NCBI GenBank assembly: GCA_965218875.1
Contig: OZ244707.1
Span: 1,240,001 to 1,304,000, forward strand
Source of the DNA: CBDCMJ01 sp965218875
GTDB taxonomy: Bacteria; Chloroflexota; Dehalococcoidia; Lucifugimonadales; UBA3495
Direction: 5' to 3'
DNA: 64,000 nucleotides
Shown: positions 53,160 through 64,000 of the stretch, piece by piece
How the letters are laid out: each line of letters starts with the position of its first letter
Position numbering within the stretch: the stretch's first letter is position 1
Made by a program: the position numbers and the translations under genes
Notes under the pieces: generated by a model
Databases searched by the model: none
The model's input: the letters and a program-made list of their open reading frames with translations, nothing else
Told to the model about the DNA's origin: nothing

Positions 53160-53277
53160 TGTCATTCCGAAACGGAGCATGGCGGAGTGAGGAATCTCAA
53201 GTCGCTATTGGGAGCCAGGGTGGGTTGACCAGAAGATTTTTAGATTCCTCGCCCGCCGTGGCGGACTCGGAATGACA
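53160..53277. repeat. Dispersed GTCATTCCGAG inverted-repeat element, copy 3
   Basis: TGTCATTCCGA...GAGGAATCT at the left and AGATTCCTC...CTCGGAATGACA at the right; the interior has degenerated more than copy 2. Confidence 0.75.
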
Positions 53278-53342
53278 TTTGGGGACACTTGAATGACCCT
53301 GCTGGCCCGGCCAGCCCGTCTCCCCGTTCCTATGATCCGGCG

Positions 53343-53522
53343 ATGCGCAGTCCTGTAATCGTCTTGCAATTAGCCTTAGCGGTGCCATTGTTTATCGGGC
53401 GCCGACAGTCCCCGACGCCAAACACCCGCGCCACGATGGAGTCTGCGATCCGACCGGTGCTTCCAACCCCCACGACGACATCGCGGACTCGAACGTCAAC
53501 ACTCCGCAAATCCACCGTCTAG
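53343..53522 (+). pseudogene. Remnant of a second S1C-lipoprotein N-terminus
   Basis: ATG 53343 gives a hydrophobic start (VIVLQLALAVPLFIG), RRQSPTPNTRATMESAIRPV and a PTPTT linker, then stops at 53520. The downstream gene has the same layout (LACQPSPPQNIEATVEAAVR, then Thr/Pro linker), so this looks like a decayed tandem copy reduced to 59 residues. The rest of 53278-53618 holds nothing else. Confidence 0.35.
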
Positions 53523-53618
53523 CCGACGCCGGCAGCCCCAGTTCTGAAGGGATACGCCTCTGGGCGTCGTCCAAAGGGTGCGCCTCTCCCTAGCCGTGCT
53601 TGTTGCTATACTGGACTC

Positions 53619-55664
<2,046 letters not shown>

Positions 55665-55853
55665 GCGCCGGACAGCTCCAGGCCCGCTTGCGCCCCGGCG
55701 ATTGACAAGCCTGGGCCGGAGTGCTACGGTCAGCCCGTGCACCATTAGTTGCAGGAGTTGGCCAGGGGCCAGGCTATCCAGGCGGCCGGCAGCAGGAACG
55801 CAGGGTGGCCGCAAAAACGCCGCAGCAAGCTGAGTGGACGACGGAGGAGTTCT

Positions 55854-56693
55854 ATGAGCATTAAGTTGTACGGGCTACACCTGGGGTCCTTCGGCTTGGA
55901 CTTGGAGGGCCTAATCCCCGGGCACCCTAGCGTGGCAATGGCGCCGGGACAGACCGACAAAGTCAAGACCTGGTACCAGTGCCCCTCCTTGGCCTACATC
56001 GTGGAACACCCCGACGGGCTGGTCCTGTTCGAGACCGGCATCAGCACAAACTGGAACGCGGAATGGCCCGACTTGTACAAGAGCATAGCGGACTGGGGCG
56101 CGGTTAGCACCGAGGACCTGCTGGAAGGCAAGCTTAAGGCCATTGGCCGCGGGCCCGAGGACTTCGACAAGGTCGTTATGGGTCACATGCACATGGACCA
56201 CGCCGGCGGGTTGCGCCTCTTCGAGACCGCGGGCGCGGAGATCGTGCTGCACGAGGACGAGTACAAGGGAGTCATGTCCCTGGAAGAAAACGCCTACTTC
56301 ATGTCCCGCGCCGACTACGAGTTCCTCCCCAGGAGGAAACCCACTCTGGTCTACGGCGAGCAGGAGATCCTCAAGGGGGTCCGGCTGATCAGCCTGCCCG
56401 GCCATACCTGGGGCCAAATGGGCATGCTGGTGCAACTAGAGACCACCGGTTGGGTGCTCCTGGCCTCCGACGCCATGCACCACCACCATACCTACGGGCC
56501 GCCGGGCATCGGCAACTTGGCCAGCGTGGACCAGGCCAAGTGGAACAACTCCATCGAGAAGATCCGGCGCTACGCCACCAAGTACCAGGCCTTGATAGCT
56601 CCCGGCCACAGCCGGACCGGGGTAAAGCAACACGCCGATGGCACCACCGAATTCGTGCCGCTACAGTACTACCCGGGTCACGTGTACGAGTAG
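55854..56693 (+). CDS. MBL-fold metallo-hydrolase (lactonase-like)
   Basis: 279 residues from ATG 55854, chosen for GGAGGAG six bases upstream. The zinc-site motif HMHMDHAGG (HxHxDH, about 102) is complete; PGHTWGQMGML and SDAMHHHH add the remaining ligands. The arrangement, with IVEHPDGLVLFETGIS early on, resembles the AttM/AiiA acyl-homoserine lactonase branch, but glyoxalase-type or other lactone substrates are equally possible. Terminator at 56728-56765. Confidence 0.85.
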   Translation: MSIKLYGLHLGSFGLDLEGLIPGHPSVAMAPGQTDKVKTWYQCPSLAYIVEHPDGLVLFETGISTNWNAEWPDLYKSIADWGAVSTEDLLEGKLKAIGRGPEDFDKVVMGHMHMDHAGGLRLFETAGAEIVLHEDEYKGVMSLEENAYFMSRADYEFLPRRKPTLVYGEQEILKGVRLISLPGHTWGQMGMLVQLETTGWVLLASDAMHHHHTYGPPGIGNLASVDQAKWNNSIEKIRRYATKYQALIAPGHSRTGVKQHADGTTEFVPLQYYPGHVYE

Positions 56694-56727
56694 CTCCCCT
56701 CAGTCGCGCCTAGACCCATGGTACAAT

Positions 56728-56765
56728 AACGCCGGGGCCACCCGTAAGGCCCCGGCGTTCTTATT
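56728..56765 (+). terminator. Terminator of the MBL gene
   Basis: AACGCCGGGGCC and GGCCCCGGCGTT around an 8-nt loop, then TCTTATT. Confidence 0.8.
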
Positions 56766-56836
56766 CTGCCTCAGGCAGGGAAGGTGTACCCGGCTTGGCC
56801 CCCCGGAACGATCAAATGGCGAGGGGCAGCCGGCGT

Positions 56837-57982
56837 CTAGGTAAGGTCGAAACCGAACATCTTGGCGGCGTTGGCGCTGGTGATCTTCCGCCTCTCCTCC
56901 TCCGTGGCGTCACCCAAGGCCCGGTCCAGAAACTCCATGGAGTGGGGCCACGTGGACTCGGAGTGGGGAAAGTCGTTGCCCCAGATCATGTTGTCCACGC
57001 CGATGATGTGGCGAAGCTGCAGGCCGATGTCGTCTTCCATGAATTCGACGAACATGTTCCGCTTCCAGTAGTCGCTGGGCAGCATCCCCTCCTTGGACTT
57101 CCAGCCCTTGGTGAAGACCGGACGCTCCTCGTAGGTGAAGTCCATCTGTTTCAGCCAGTGGGGAATCCAGGCCATTTCGTGCTCCACTGTGGCGACCTTG
57201 AGCTTGGGGTAGCGGTCGAAGACCCCGGCGAACACCATGGCGGTGAGGGAGTAGCGAATCCAGTGGTCCGTGGTGGAGCGGCCCGCGGCGGTTAGGTCGC
57301 TCAGGTCCATGGTGAACTCGCAGCCCGGAATACCCCCCCGGTTGGTGGCGATATGCATCAGCAGGGGCATCCCCAGGTCCTGGGCGGTCCACCATAAGCG
57401 GTCGTATATGGGGTGGCGATAAGGCCGGTCGGCCAGGGGGTACACCGGAATAAAGGCGCCTACCATTCCCAGACCGGCGATGCGTTCAAGCTCGGCGCAT
57501 CCCTCTTCCACGTCGTCCACGTTGACGGTGCCGATCGCCTTCAAACGGCGGGGATTGGACTGGCAAAACTCGGCTATCCAGTCGTTGTAGGCGGCGCATA
57601 TGGCCGACAGGAGCTCACTGTCCGGTATGCGGTACCAGAAGAGTCCCTGGCTGGGCTGGAGACAAGCCCCCCACACCCCATCCATCTCGTTTTCCTGAAT
57701 AAAGGCGTCGGGGTCGTAGGCCGCCTTCCTCACGTCCTCCCAAGTGCCCAGAAAGTCGATACCCGAGGGGTCCTCGAACCGCTGACCGGCCTGGATCACC
57801 GCGCCCAAGGTGCTCACCTGCGTACCGTCGATGAACCAGGCGTCGTAGTCCCGGCCGGAAGGGGTCTGGCGGCGCTCCATCCTCGGCGCCCGGTCCTTTA
57901 GCTTGGTGGGCACGCGGTCGATGTACAGGTCTGGCGGCTCAACTATGTGGGAGTCACCCGATATGATCTTGTAGTCCGGCAT
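56837..57982 (-). CDS. Amidohydrolase-family (TIM-barrel) hydrolase/decarboxylase
   Basis: 381 residues. SGDSHIVEPPDLYID opens the barrel with the metal-binding Asp-His pair. GAFIPVYPL, GMPLLMHIA and ATVEHEMAWIPHWLKQMD supply further metal ligands, and IWGNDFPHSESTWPHS the final Asp, the usual order of the AMDH2/ACMSD-like branch that decarboxylates or hydrolyses aromatic acids. Promoter TTGACA-17-TACAAT at 58150-58178. Such genes are strongly expanded in SAR202. Confidence 0.88.
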   Translation of the reverse strand: MPDYKIISGDSHIVEPPDLYIDRVPTKLKDRAPRMERRQTPSGRDYDAWFIDGTQVSTLGAVIQAGQRFEDPSGIDFLGTWEDVRKAAYDPDAFIQENEMDGVWGACLQPSQGLFWYRIPDSELLSAICAAYNDWIAEFCQSNPRRLKAIGTVNVDDVEEGCAELERIAGLGMVGAFIPVYPLADRPYRHPIYDRLWWTAQDLGMPLLMHIATNRGGIPGCEFTMDLSDLTAAGRSTTDHWIRYSLTAMVFAGVFDRYPKLKVATVEHEMAWIPHWLKQMDFTYEERPVFTKGWKSKEGMLPSDYWKRNMFVEFMEDDIGLQLRHIIGVDNMIWGNDFPHSESTWPHSMEFLDRALGDATEEERRKITSANAAKMFGFDLT

Positions 57983-58289
57983 GATGCGTACCTCTTTCCT
58001 GGCAGTTTCGACTAATAGCTTCAGGCGAGCGGCCCAGCCTGTTGGAAAGCCGGGATAACGGCACGGGCGGGTTGCGGTTGAAGGAGGCCCGGGGCCGGCT
58101 GCGACGCAGGGGCGGCGAGTAGACCTGCGCCAGTCTCCGGCGCGATGGGATTGTATTGGCCACCGTATTTGCTGTCAACTTTCGGCCTGCGGCGCCAGTG
58201 CTTCCCCGGCGCACGGGAGGAGTTTATGATAGGGGCGAAGCAGGGCGACCCTTTTGCCGCCGAAGCTGCCAACCCGGAGGAGTAGTCAC
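57983..58289. other. Divergent control region
   Basis: 307 bases between the amidohydrolase and the plus-strand hypothetical; holds the amidohydrolase promoter. No other structure noted. Confidence 0.6.
58150..58178 (-). promoter_or_regulatory. Consensus promoter for the amidohydrolase
   Basis: Minus-strand TTGACA, 17-base spacer, TACAAT; 168 bases before the start, leaving a long leader. Confidence 0.65.
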
Positions 58290-58910
58290 GTGTCCACCAG
58301 GTACGGGATAGGGGTCTCTTTGGAACCGGTTTTCACCGCCCGCGCCTACCGGGCGCGCCAACTCATCTGCGGCCAGTACGCCTGCTGGGCCGCGGAAATG
58401 AACATGGTGTTCCTTCCCCTGTGCAATTTTTTCCAGTGCCCCGGTCCCGCGGCGTCTTCCCTCGATGCGGGCCTTTCCTCCATCGCGGCGCGCAGCCGGG
58501 AGCAGGCGCCCCAATTCTCCCTGGACTGCTCGGGAGTCGACGCCTCGCCCGGCGCCGCCGGCCATGTATTCCTGGCCTTCACACCCACCGGCGGCCACTC
58601 TTACCTCCGTTCCCTGCGGGACTCAGTCTCCGGCTTGCTGGCCGCAACCGACGGGATCGAGGTCGATCCCAACGTAGAGTCCCATCCCCGCGTCCCGCTA
58701 ATGCAATACGCCAAGCTCCCGGCTTCCGTCTTCTACGACGCGGTGGAGTTCGCCCGGGCCGTCGTCGCAGACCTCGAACTGGCAGCCTCCCCAAGGGTCT
58801 GGAGGCTGCTGCTTTTCCGGTATCAGTCGGAGGCCGCCGGGGATGATTGGAGCGGGGGCTCGTGGGCCCCGGACCTGCGCTGGGAGTTACTGGCCAGCCA
58901 CCCCTTGTGA
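58290..58910 (+). CDS. Hypothetical protein, about 206 residues
   Basis: GTG 58290 with GGAGGAG seven bases upstream; a frame from 58254 lacks the site. Contains GIGVSLEPVFTARAYRARQL, a helix AAEMNMVFLPLCNF and a late VFYDAVEFARAVVADLELA. The layout, with paired short strands and HPRVPLMQY, vaguely recalls 2H phosphoesterases (2'-5' RNA ligase-like), but the HxS/T motifs are not clear. Function unknown. Confidence 0.55.
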   Translation: MSTRYGIGVSLEPVFTARAYRARQLICGQYACWAAEMNMVFLPLCNFFQCPGPAASSLDAGLSSIAARSREQAPQFSLDCSGVDASPGAAGHVFLAFTPTGGHSYLRSLRDSVSGLLAATDGIEVDPNVESHPRVPLMQYAKLPASVFYDAVEFARAVVADLELAASPRVWRLLLFRYQSEAAGDDWSGGSWAPDLRWELLASHPL

Positions 58911-59133
58911 GGGCGAGCCCCGACGCTTTCCCTCACGGCTTTATAAGAGGTCGTCACCTCATTAGCGCCGCCGTCCTCCGCTTCGCCCGAGAGGAAAGCG
59001 TTTTCGCCGCGGCGTTAGCCTGCTAGTTGGGGCAGTACCTGCCAGACCGCGAGCCCCGCCATGGAACCTTTCGGGGTCGACACGCATATTATCCGGGGAG
59101 AAGGCCGGATATTCGACTCTGATAGGATCTGCC

Positions 59134-60561
59134 ATGAAGCTCGAAACACTGGAATCCCCGCTATGGACCGCCGTTGTGAGGGTGATTTTGGTCTCGATCT
59201 GCCTCGCGGCGGCCGTCGCGGCAGCGGCTGCCTGCGGCGGCGGAGAGGGAGGGACCCCGGAGCCAGGGCCAACCGCTGTCCCCGGCCCGACTACGCCCGC
59301 CGACGGCAAAGAGGCCGCGGTCACTCCCTCACCGGCGCCAACCGCCGCCCCCAGGGCAACGTCCCTTCCCGAGGAGGCCACCGGCACGATGGCGGAGTCA
59401 GATGGAGAGGACGCAACGACCCGGGCTTCGACGCCAACCACTGCCGGCTCGGAAATAGTCCCTGATGTAATATTCACTGAAGTAGACGCCGATGCCACGA
59501 TGGCGTCCGAGGAAGTAGACCCGGGCCGGCAGTACGTGCCCGCGTCCATCGAGGCGGGCGAGGTCGACGACAACCTAAGGTGGCAGGAGTACCTGGACTA
59601 CCGCCGCAATTATCAAGGCCCAGCGGTCCATGACGTAGACGTTTCGGAGCGCTACGTCATAAACGTGAGCGGGAGGGATGGCCGGCCAGTGCCCAACGCC
59701 GAGGTTAGAGTGTCGGCGGGCGAGGCCGTCATCTTCGAAGGGCGCACCTACGCCAACGGAAAGACCCTTTTCTTCCCCCGGGCCTTCCCCGAAACCGAAG
59801 GCGTCGAGGAGTTCCGGCTGCACGTGGAGAAGGGCGGCGCCGGCCTGAGCCAGGTCTTCCGCCGAAACACCGAGTTGGAGTGGAACGCGGCTCTCGACGT
59901 GGAAGTTTCCTACGCGGACCGCGTGCCCCTGGACGTGCTTTTCCTCTTGGACGCCACCGGAAGCATGTCGGACGAAATTGCCCAGCTCAAAACGACCCTT
60001 CTGTCCATCTCCGGCAGAATCTCGGACCTGCCGTCGCAGCCCGATCTTCGCCTGGGCATGGTGACCTACCGGGACCGCGGCGACGAGTTCATCACCCGGG
60101 TCTACGATTTCACCAGCGACGTCTCCCGGTTCCTGGATTCCATACGCGGCGTCTCCGCAGACGGCGGACAGGACAACCCTGAATCGCTAAACGAAGCCCT
60201 CCACGACGCGGTGCACGAGCCGGACTGGCGCCTGCGCGACGCTATTCGGCTGGTGTTCCTGCTGGCCGACGCCCCGCCCCACCTGGACTATCCGCAGGAC
60301 TACGATTACGCCGTGGAGATGGTCCAGGCCCACCGTCGCGGCATCAAGATATTCTCCATCGCCTCCAGCGGGCTGGACGGGCAAGGGGAATACATCTTCC
60401 GCCAGATCGCCCAACACACCACGGGCCGCTTCATATTCATCGTTTACGGCGGCGGCGAGGAAGGCCCCATCACGCCCCATGACGTGAGCGATTACACGGT
60501 AGAGCGTTTGGACGACCTGGTGGTGCGGCTGGTGAAGGAAGAACTCGCCGCCATTGAGTAG
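59134..60561 (+). CDS. Exported VWA-domain lipoprotein
   Basis: 475 residues. A hydrophobic N-terminus ends in a lipobox-like AAAACGGGEG (Cys about 34), then a Thr/Pro/Ala-rich linker, a region with a Ig/CNA-like segment (YVINVSGRDGRPVPNAEVRV) and a von Willebrand A domain: DVLFLLDATGSMSDEIAQLK has the metal-ion-dependent adhesion DxTxS-type motif, FLLADAPPHLDY and QDNPESLNEALH complete it. VWA domains bind proteins through the metal. Surface-anchored adhesion or assembly factor is the likeliest role. Confidence 0.82.
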   Translation: MKLETLESPLWTAVVRVILVSICLAAAVAAAAACGGGEGGTPEPGPTAVPGPTTPADGKEAAVTPSPAPTAAPRATSLPEEATGTMAESDGEDATTRASTPTTAGSEIVPDVIFTEVDADATMASEEVDPGRQYVPASIEAGEVDDNLRWQEYLDYRRNYQGPAVHDVDVSERYVINVSGRDGRPVPNAEVRVSAGEAVIFEGRTYANGKTLFFPRAFPETEGVEEFRLHVEKGGAGLSQVFRRNTELEWNAALDVEVSYADRVPLDVLFLLDATGSMSDEIAQLKTTLLSISGRISDLPSQPDLRLGMVTYRDRGDEFITRVYDFTSDVSRFLDSIRGVSADGGQDNPESLNEALHDAVHEPDWRLRDAIRLVFLLADAPPHLDYPQDYDYAVEMVQAHRRGIKIFSIASSGLDGQGEYIFRQIAQHTTGRFIFIVYGGGEEGPITPHDVSDYTVERLDDLVVRLVKEELAAIE

Positions 60562-60828
60562 CCCCGCAGGCCCCATCCCCGCGGTCTCCATTAAACCACT
60601 CGGGCCTTTGGCCGGGCGACGGGAGCCGGGCCCCACTCCCTCCCACAGGCCGCTCCGTCTTTGGGCGGGTTCTCCCGCCTCGGGGTGTCTCAAGAGCTTG
60701 TGTCAGGCCGGCGGCTCCTCTACAATCCTGGCCTGAACACCCCGGCGCCGGGTGTCAGGTTAAGGTTGGGGCGGGCGATCATGGGGCGGTTTCTGAAGAC
60801 CGGCGCTGACAGCTAGGAGGGACACAAA

Positions 60829-61686
60829 TTGAAGACCACCACGAAACTCCGGGAGTTGCTGGCCTCAGGCAACATGGTGACCGCGCCGTTCGTCCTCAAC
60901 GCCCTTCACGCCAAGATCGCCGAGTCGGTGGGCTTCGACGCGGTCTACATGACCGGCGCCGGCACCGCCGCCGAACGGGGCTTTCCCGACGTGGGACTGC
61001 TCACCATGTCCGAGATGGTGGCCAACGCCAAGTACGTAGCCGACGCCGTGGACATCCCCGTTATCTGCGACGCGGACACCGGCTATGGCAACCCTCTAAA
61101 CGTGTTGCGCACGGTCAGGGAGTACGAGGCCGCCGGGGTGGCCGCGATCCACCTCGAGGACCAAGTGTTCCCCAAGAAGTGCGGCTTCTTCGAGGGCAAG
61201 CAGGTGGTCCCCCGCGCCGAGGCGGTGCAGAAGATCCGCGCCGCCCTAGACGCCCGCAGCGACCCCGATTTCGTCATCATCGCCCGCTGCGACGCCTACG
61301 CGGTGAACGGATGGGCAGATACCTTGGCCCGCTGCCGCGACTACGTGGCAGCCGGAGCGGACCTGGTGTTCGTAGACGGCATCAAGACCCTAGATGATAT
61401 CCGGAACTACGCCGTCGACCTGCAGGACCTGCCCCGCATGTACAACGGGGACCTGCTGCCCACCCAGGACGTGGCCGCCATGGGCTACAAGCTGATGATC
61501 TGCGGCAGCACCATCTGGCTCATCTACAAGCAGGTCAAGGAGTCGTTCGAAGAGCTAAAGCAGTCCGGAAAGGTCAACCCGGAGCGCTACGGCACCCGTT
61601 GGGACGTGGCAGGACTGTTGGGCCTGGACGAGATTTACGAATTGGAGCGGAAGTACGGCGTCACCGAAGAGGTGGCCGCCCGTTGA
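60829..61686 (+). CDS. Isocitrate lyase/PEP mutase-family enzyme (KKCG-type)
   Basis: 285 residues from TTG 60829. ICDADTGYGNPLNVLRTVRE binds metal, and HLEDQVFPKKCGFFEGKQVV contains the catalytic Cys loop KKCG of isocitrate and methylisocitrate lyases. Family members cleave or mutate 2- and 3-hydroxy-dicarboxylates; oxaloacetate decarboxylases share the fold but lack the Cys. No prpC or glyoxylate-cycle neighbours are present. Confidence 0.85.
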   Translation: MKTTTKLRELLASGNMVTAPFVLNALHAKIAESVGFDAVYMTGAGTAAERGFPDVGLLTMSEMVANAKYVADAVDIPVICDADTGYGNPLNVLRTVREYEAAGVAAIHLEDQVFPKKCGFFEGKQVVPRAEAVQKIRAALDARSDPDFVIIARCDAYAVNGWADTLARCRDYVAAGADLVFVDGIKTLDDIRNYAVDLQDLPRMYNGDLLPTQDVAAMGYKLMICGSTIWLIYKQVKESFEELKQSGKVNPERYGTRWDVAGLLGLDEIYELERKYGVTEEVAAR

Positions 61687-61713
61687 ACCTCCGGCCCGGC
61701 GGACCGGGAGGGT

Positions 61714-62601
61714 TCAGTGCCTACTTCGGTCCTGGAACTCCCGCTCGGTGGTCTGCGCCTCCACTTCCTGGTACTCGGGGAGGCTGATCAAGGCCTCCAC
61801 CTCGGCCCGCATGGCCCGCACCCGCGAGGCGTCGATGCCTATAAGGCCGGTGTCCCGCAGGCTCTGGTACACCTGACGGTAACTGTCGACCGCGGCCAGT
61901 ATTGGGGTGGTGGCGTAGATGATCACCTGGTACCCCAGGTCGGCGTACTCTTGCACTGAGATGTCGTCGGCGCCGGCGATTACCAGGAGAGGCACGTCCG
62001 GCACCCCCTTGCGGAACGTATCCAGGTCCTCCCTCTCCCGCACTCCCCTGGGCATCACCACGTCAATGCCCAGGTCGCGCAGCTCGTTGCCGCGCCGGAT
62101 GGCCTCATCCATGTCGCCCTCGACCGCGGTGAACGCGTCGGTGCGGCCGATGAGCACGAAGTCGGGATCGGACCGCGCTTGCAGGGCGTAGCGCATTTTT
62201 TCCATGAAGTCTTCCCGGGGAATCACGTGCTCCAACCCGGCGTGATAAGACGCCCGCTTGGGGAAGAACTGGTCCTCGATGTGAATTCCGGCCACGCCTG
62301 CGGCCTCGAAGGTGCGGACGCAGTGCATGGCGTGGACCGGCTCCCCATAACCCGCGCCGGCGTCGCAGATCACCGGCAGCGGCACGGACTTGACCACCCG
62401 GGCGGCGACTTCCACCTGTTCGGTCATGGTCATCAGCGGCTCGGTGACGGCCAGGTGGGCCCCGCTCATGTAGCCGCCGGTGTAGATGGTGTCGAACCCC
62501 AGGGACTGGACCAATCGGGCCGACATGGGGTCATAGGCGCCCGGGGCCACTATGGTCTCACCGGACGATAGCCTGCGTCTCAGGTCTAATCTAGCTGTCA
62601 A
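61714..62601 (-). CDS. Isocitrate lyase/PEP mutase-family enzyme lacking the catalytic Cys
   Basis: 295 residues. The same fold as the adjacent gene: VICDAGAGYGEPVHAMHCVR (metal site) and HIEDQFFPKRASYHAGLEHV, where KKCG is replaced by KRAS, so lyase chemistry via Cys is unlikely; a decarboxylase or hydrolase of the oxaloacetate/carboxyphosphonoenolpyruvate type fits better. Convergent with its paralogue, 27 bases apart, which suggests local duplication and divergence. Confidence 0.85.
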   Translation of the reverse strand: MTARLDLRRRLSSGETIVAPGAYDPMSARLVQSLGFDTIYTGGYMSGAHLAVTEPLMTMTEQVEVAARVVKSVPLPVICDAGAGYGEPVHAMHCVRTFEAAGVAGIHIEDQFFPKRASYHAGLEHVIPREDFMEKMRYALQARSDPDFVLIGRTDAFTAVEGDMDEAIRRGNELRDLGIDVVMPRGVREREDLDTFRKGVPDVPLLVIAGADDISVQEYADLGYQVIIYATTPILAAVDSYRQVYQSLRDTGLIGIDASRVRAMRAEVEALISLPEYQEVEAQTTEREFQDRSRH

Positions 62602-62653
62602 CTTAGGCGCCTCCTATTGGCAGGGTCTTTTTAACTGTCACCCTAGTCCCTAC

Positions 62654-62753
62654 CTGTCATTCCGAACCAACGGGAGGAATCTGAAATCTCTGCCGAAGGC
62701 CAAGGTCGCCCGGACCCAAGAATCTCCGATTCCTCGCTCCGCTCGGAATGACA
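62654..62753. repeat. Dispersed GTCATTCCGAG inverted-repeat element, copy 4
   Basis: TGTCATTCCGAACCAACGGG at the left and CTCCGCTCGGAATGACAA at the right, with GAGGAATCT / GATTCCTC arms. In the gap between two divergent genes. Confidence 0.75.
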
Positions 62754-62852
62754 ACCAAAAGGCCCTGCTCCTAGTGGCGAGATAGGAATGGCCTGGCAAC
62801 CGGCGGGAGACCGCTCCTGGCCCGGCGCCTCATGGCTTGCTATGTGACGCCG

Positions 62853-63803
62853 CTAGCGGGGAATAAGCGGCATCACCTCCCGGGAAAACCGTTCCATGGA
62901 TTCCTGCAACTCGGAAGTGGTCTGGGCCGGGAAGGTGAGGATGAAGTTGCGCACTCCAAGGTCCTGGTACTGGCGCAGGTCCGCCGCGATTTGCTCCGGG
63001 AGTCCGGTGACCATGCGGCGAGACGGCCCGGCGGACCCGTCGAAGATCACGTCGGTGCTGAAGGTTACCTCCACGGCGTCCTCGGGCCGGCCCGCCTGGG
63101 CCGTAAGCTTGCGGAGCCGGGCAATCTTTCCCGCCATTTCCTCCGGTTCCAGGATGGCGGGCGGGCGCAGCCCGATGGGCATCCAACCGTCGCCGTGGAT
63201 GGCGGCGCGGCGGATGGCCGGGCCGGTGTGACCGCCGATCCAGATGGGCGGGTGGGGTTTTTGCACCGGCTTGGGCTGGAAGCCGCTGCCCGAGATCTGG
63301 TAGTACTTCCCGTCGAACACCGGCTGGTCCTTGGTCCAAAGCTCCTTGTATAGCTGTATGTACTCGTCCGTCACCGCTCCCCGCTCCGCGAAGGTGTCCA
63401 GACCGAGGGCTTCGAACTCCTCCTCCATCCAGCCGACCCCGGCGCCCAGAATGAGGCGCCCTCCGGACAGGTGGTCCAGCGTGGCCAGAATCTTGGCGGT
63501 GAGCACCGGGTTGCGGTAGGGCAGTATCAACACGTGGGTGCCCAGGCGCACCCGCTGGGTGCCGCCGGCCAGGAAGTTGAGCGCCGCCAAGGGCTCGTAG
63601 TAGATGTCGTCGGCCTGGAAGATCGCCACTCCATCGGTGGCGTAGGGGTACATCGAGTCCACCTCCCGCGGAAGGATGATGTGGTCGCTGACCCATACCG
63701 AATCGTAGGACAGGTCTTCGGCCCGCCGCGCCAAGGAGAGTAGGGCCTCCGGACCGGCCATGTGACCGCGGGAGGGGAGGGAACAGCCAAAGGTGACAGC
63801 CAT
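62853..63803 (-). CDS. LLM-class (F420-dependent type) oxidoreductase
   Basis: 316 residues. VTFGCSLPSRGHMAGPEALL starts the luciferase-like barrel; SYDSVWVSDHIILPRE, GTHVLILPYRNPVLTAKILA and LILGAGVGWMEEEFEALG are family motifs, HPPIWIGGHTGPAIRRAA the cofactor-binding turn. The TIGR03619-like group usually uses coenzyme F420 rather than FMN; F420 biosynthesis genes are not in the window. Part of the oxidative enzyme set typical of this group of bacteria. Confidence 0.85.
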   Translation of the reverse strand: MAVTFGCSLPSRGHMAGPEALLSLARRAEDLSYDSVWVSDHIILPREVDSMYPYATDGVAIFQADDIYYEPLAALNFLAGGTQRVRLGTHVLILPYRNPVLTAKILATLDHLSGGRLILGAGVGWMEEEFEALGLDTFAERGAVTDEYIQLYKELWTKDQPVFDGKYYQISGSGFQPKPVQKPHPPIWIGGHTGPAIRRAAIHGDGWMPIGLRPPAILEPEEMAGKIARLRKLTAQAGRPEDAVEVTFSTDVIFDGSAGPSRRMVTGLPEQIAADLRQYQDLGVRNFILTFPAQTTSELQESMERFSREVMPLIPR

Positions 63804-64000
63804 CTCAGGTCTCCTTCCAGATTTACAGGTTAATAGATCGATGAATGATCGGCGCCTATCTCAAGGTATTGCGCTGATAGTTTAGCAGGTTGCCGCCTCT
63901 GGCGGTTGAACTTGGGGGCAGAACCGACTGACGGCGTGAGGGAAGGCCAGGTTTTTTTATTTTCAGAGCCATTGTGAGCCAATCTGAGCCATGGGCCTGG

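Overview
The window is high-GC bacterial DNA that reads as a Chloroflexota chromosome, most like the SAR202/Dehalococcoidia group. Pointers are the mix of F420/LLM-type oxidoreductase, MmgE/PrpD, amidohydrolase, HpcH/HpaI aldolase and PEP-mutase-family genes, a 23S gene standing apart from any 16S or 5S, and abundant dispersed GTCATTCCGAG-type inverted repeats. The taxonomic call is inference from gene content; no marker was compared with a database.
Layout. 1-14.3 kb: a partial TPP enzyme, an IscA-like protein, a 214-bp tandem repeat block, a phosphoglucose/phosphomannose isomerase, a decayed VapBC pair, then housekeeping genes (yvcK, rpiA, ligA, pth), an exported metallopeptidase, a Gfo/Idh/MocA oxidoreductase and a large putative glycoside hydrolase. 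14.3-23.8 kb, minus strand: a nitrogen-assimilation block with two type I glutamine synthetases, two ammonium transporters and a 29-residue membrane peptide. Both transporter units share a four-box operator with 11-bp periodicity like actinobacterial GlnR sites. This block is broken by an AT-richer island (16.4-19.1 kb: a phosphatase-like protein with its catalytic Cys replaced, and a TPR protein) inserted at the 3' end of glnA, with a 293-bp duplicated glnA tail on the far side. 24.3-32.7 kb: a rhodanese, ftsH, an intact-ended ISAs1-type element with a split transposase, then hflK-hflC. 32.9-44.8 kb: central metabolism (sucCD), gatB, secG and several catabolic-type genes, ending with a Fic protein.
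45.1-48.9 kb holds a 23S rRNA gene with its own promoter and a perfect-looking processing stem. It is interrupted by a 376-nt ORF-less group I intron at the I-CeuI position (L1923) and enlarged in helix 45. Directly after it lies initiator tRNA-fMet, then 49.1-52.4 kb, where three degenerate copies of the tRNA 3' half separate small modules: a lipoprotein, an RHH antitoxin with a dead RelE, HicB with a dead HicA, and a PD-(D/E)XK nuclease-like gene. Two of the tRNA scars share a 60-nt perfect repeat including a terminator. An intact PIN/Phd toxin-antitoxin pair follows. This tRNA-tailed module array, with live antitoxins and killed toxins, is the most unusual accessory structure in the window. 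53.6-64 kb: two exported lipoproteins (S1C protease, VWA protein), an MBL-fold hydrolase, an amidohydrolase, two PEP-mutase-family enzymes and an LLM-class oxidoreductase.
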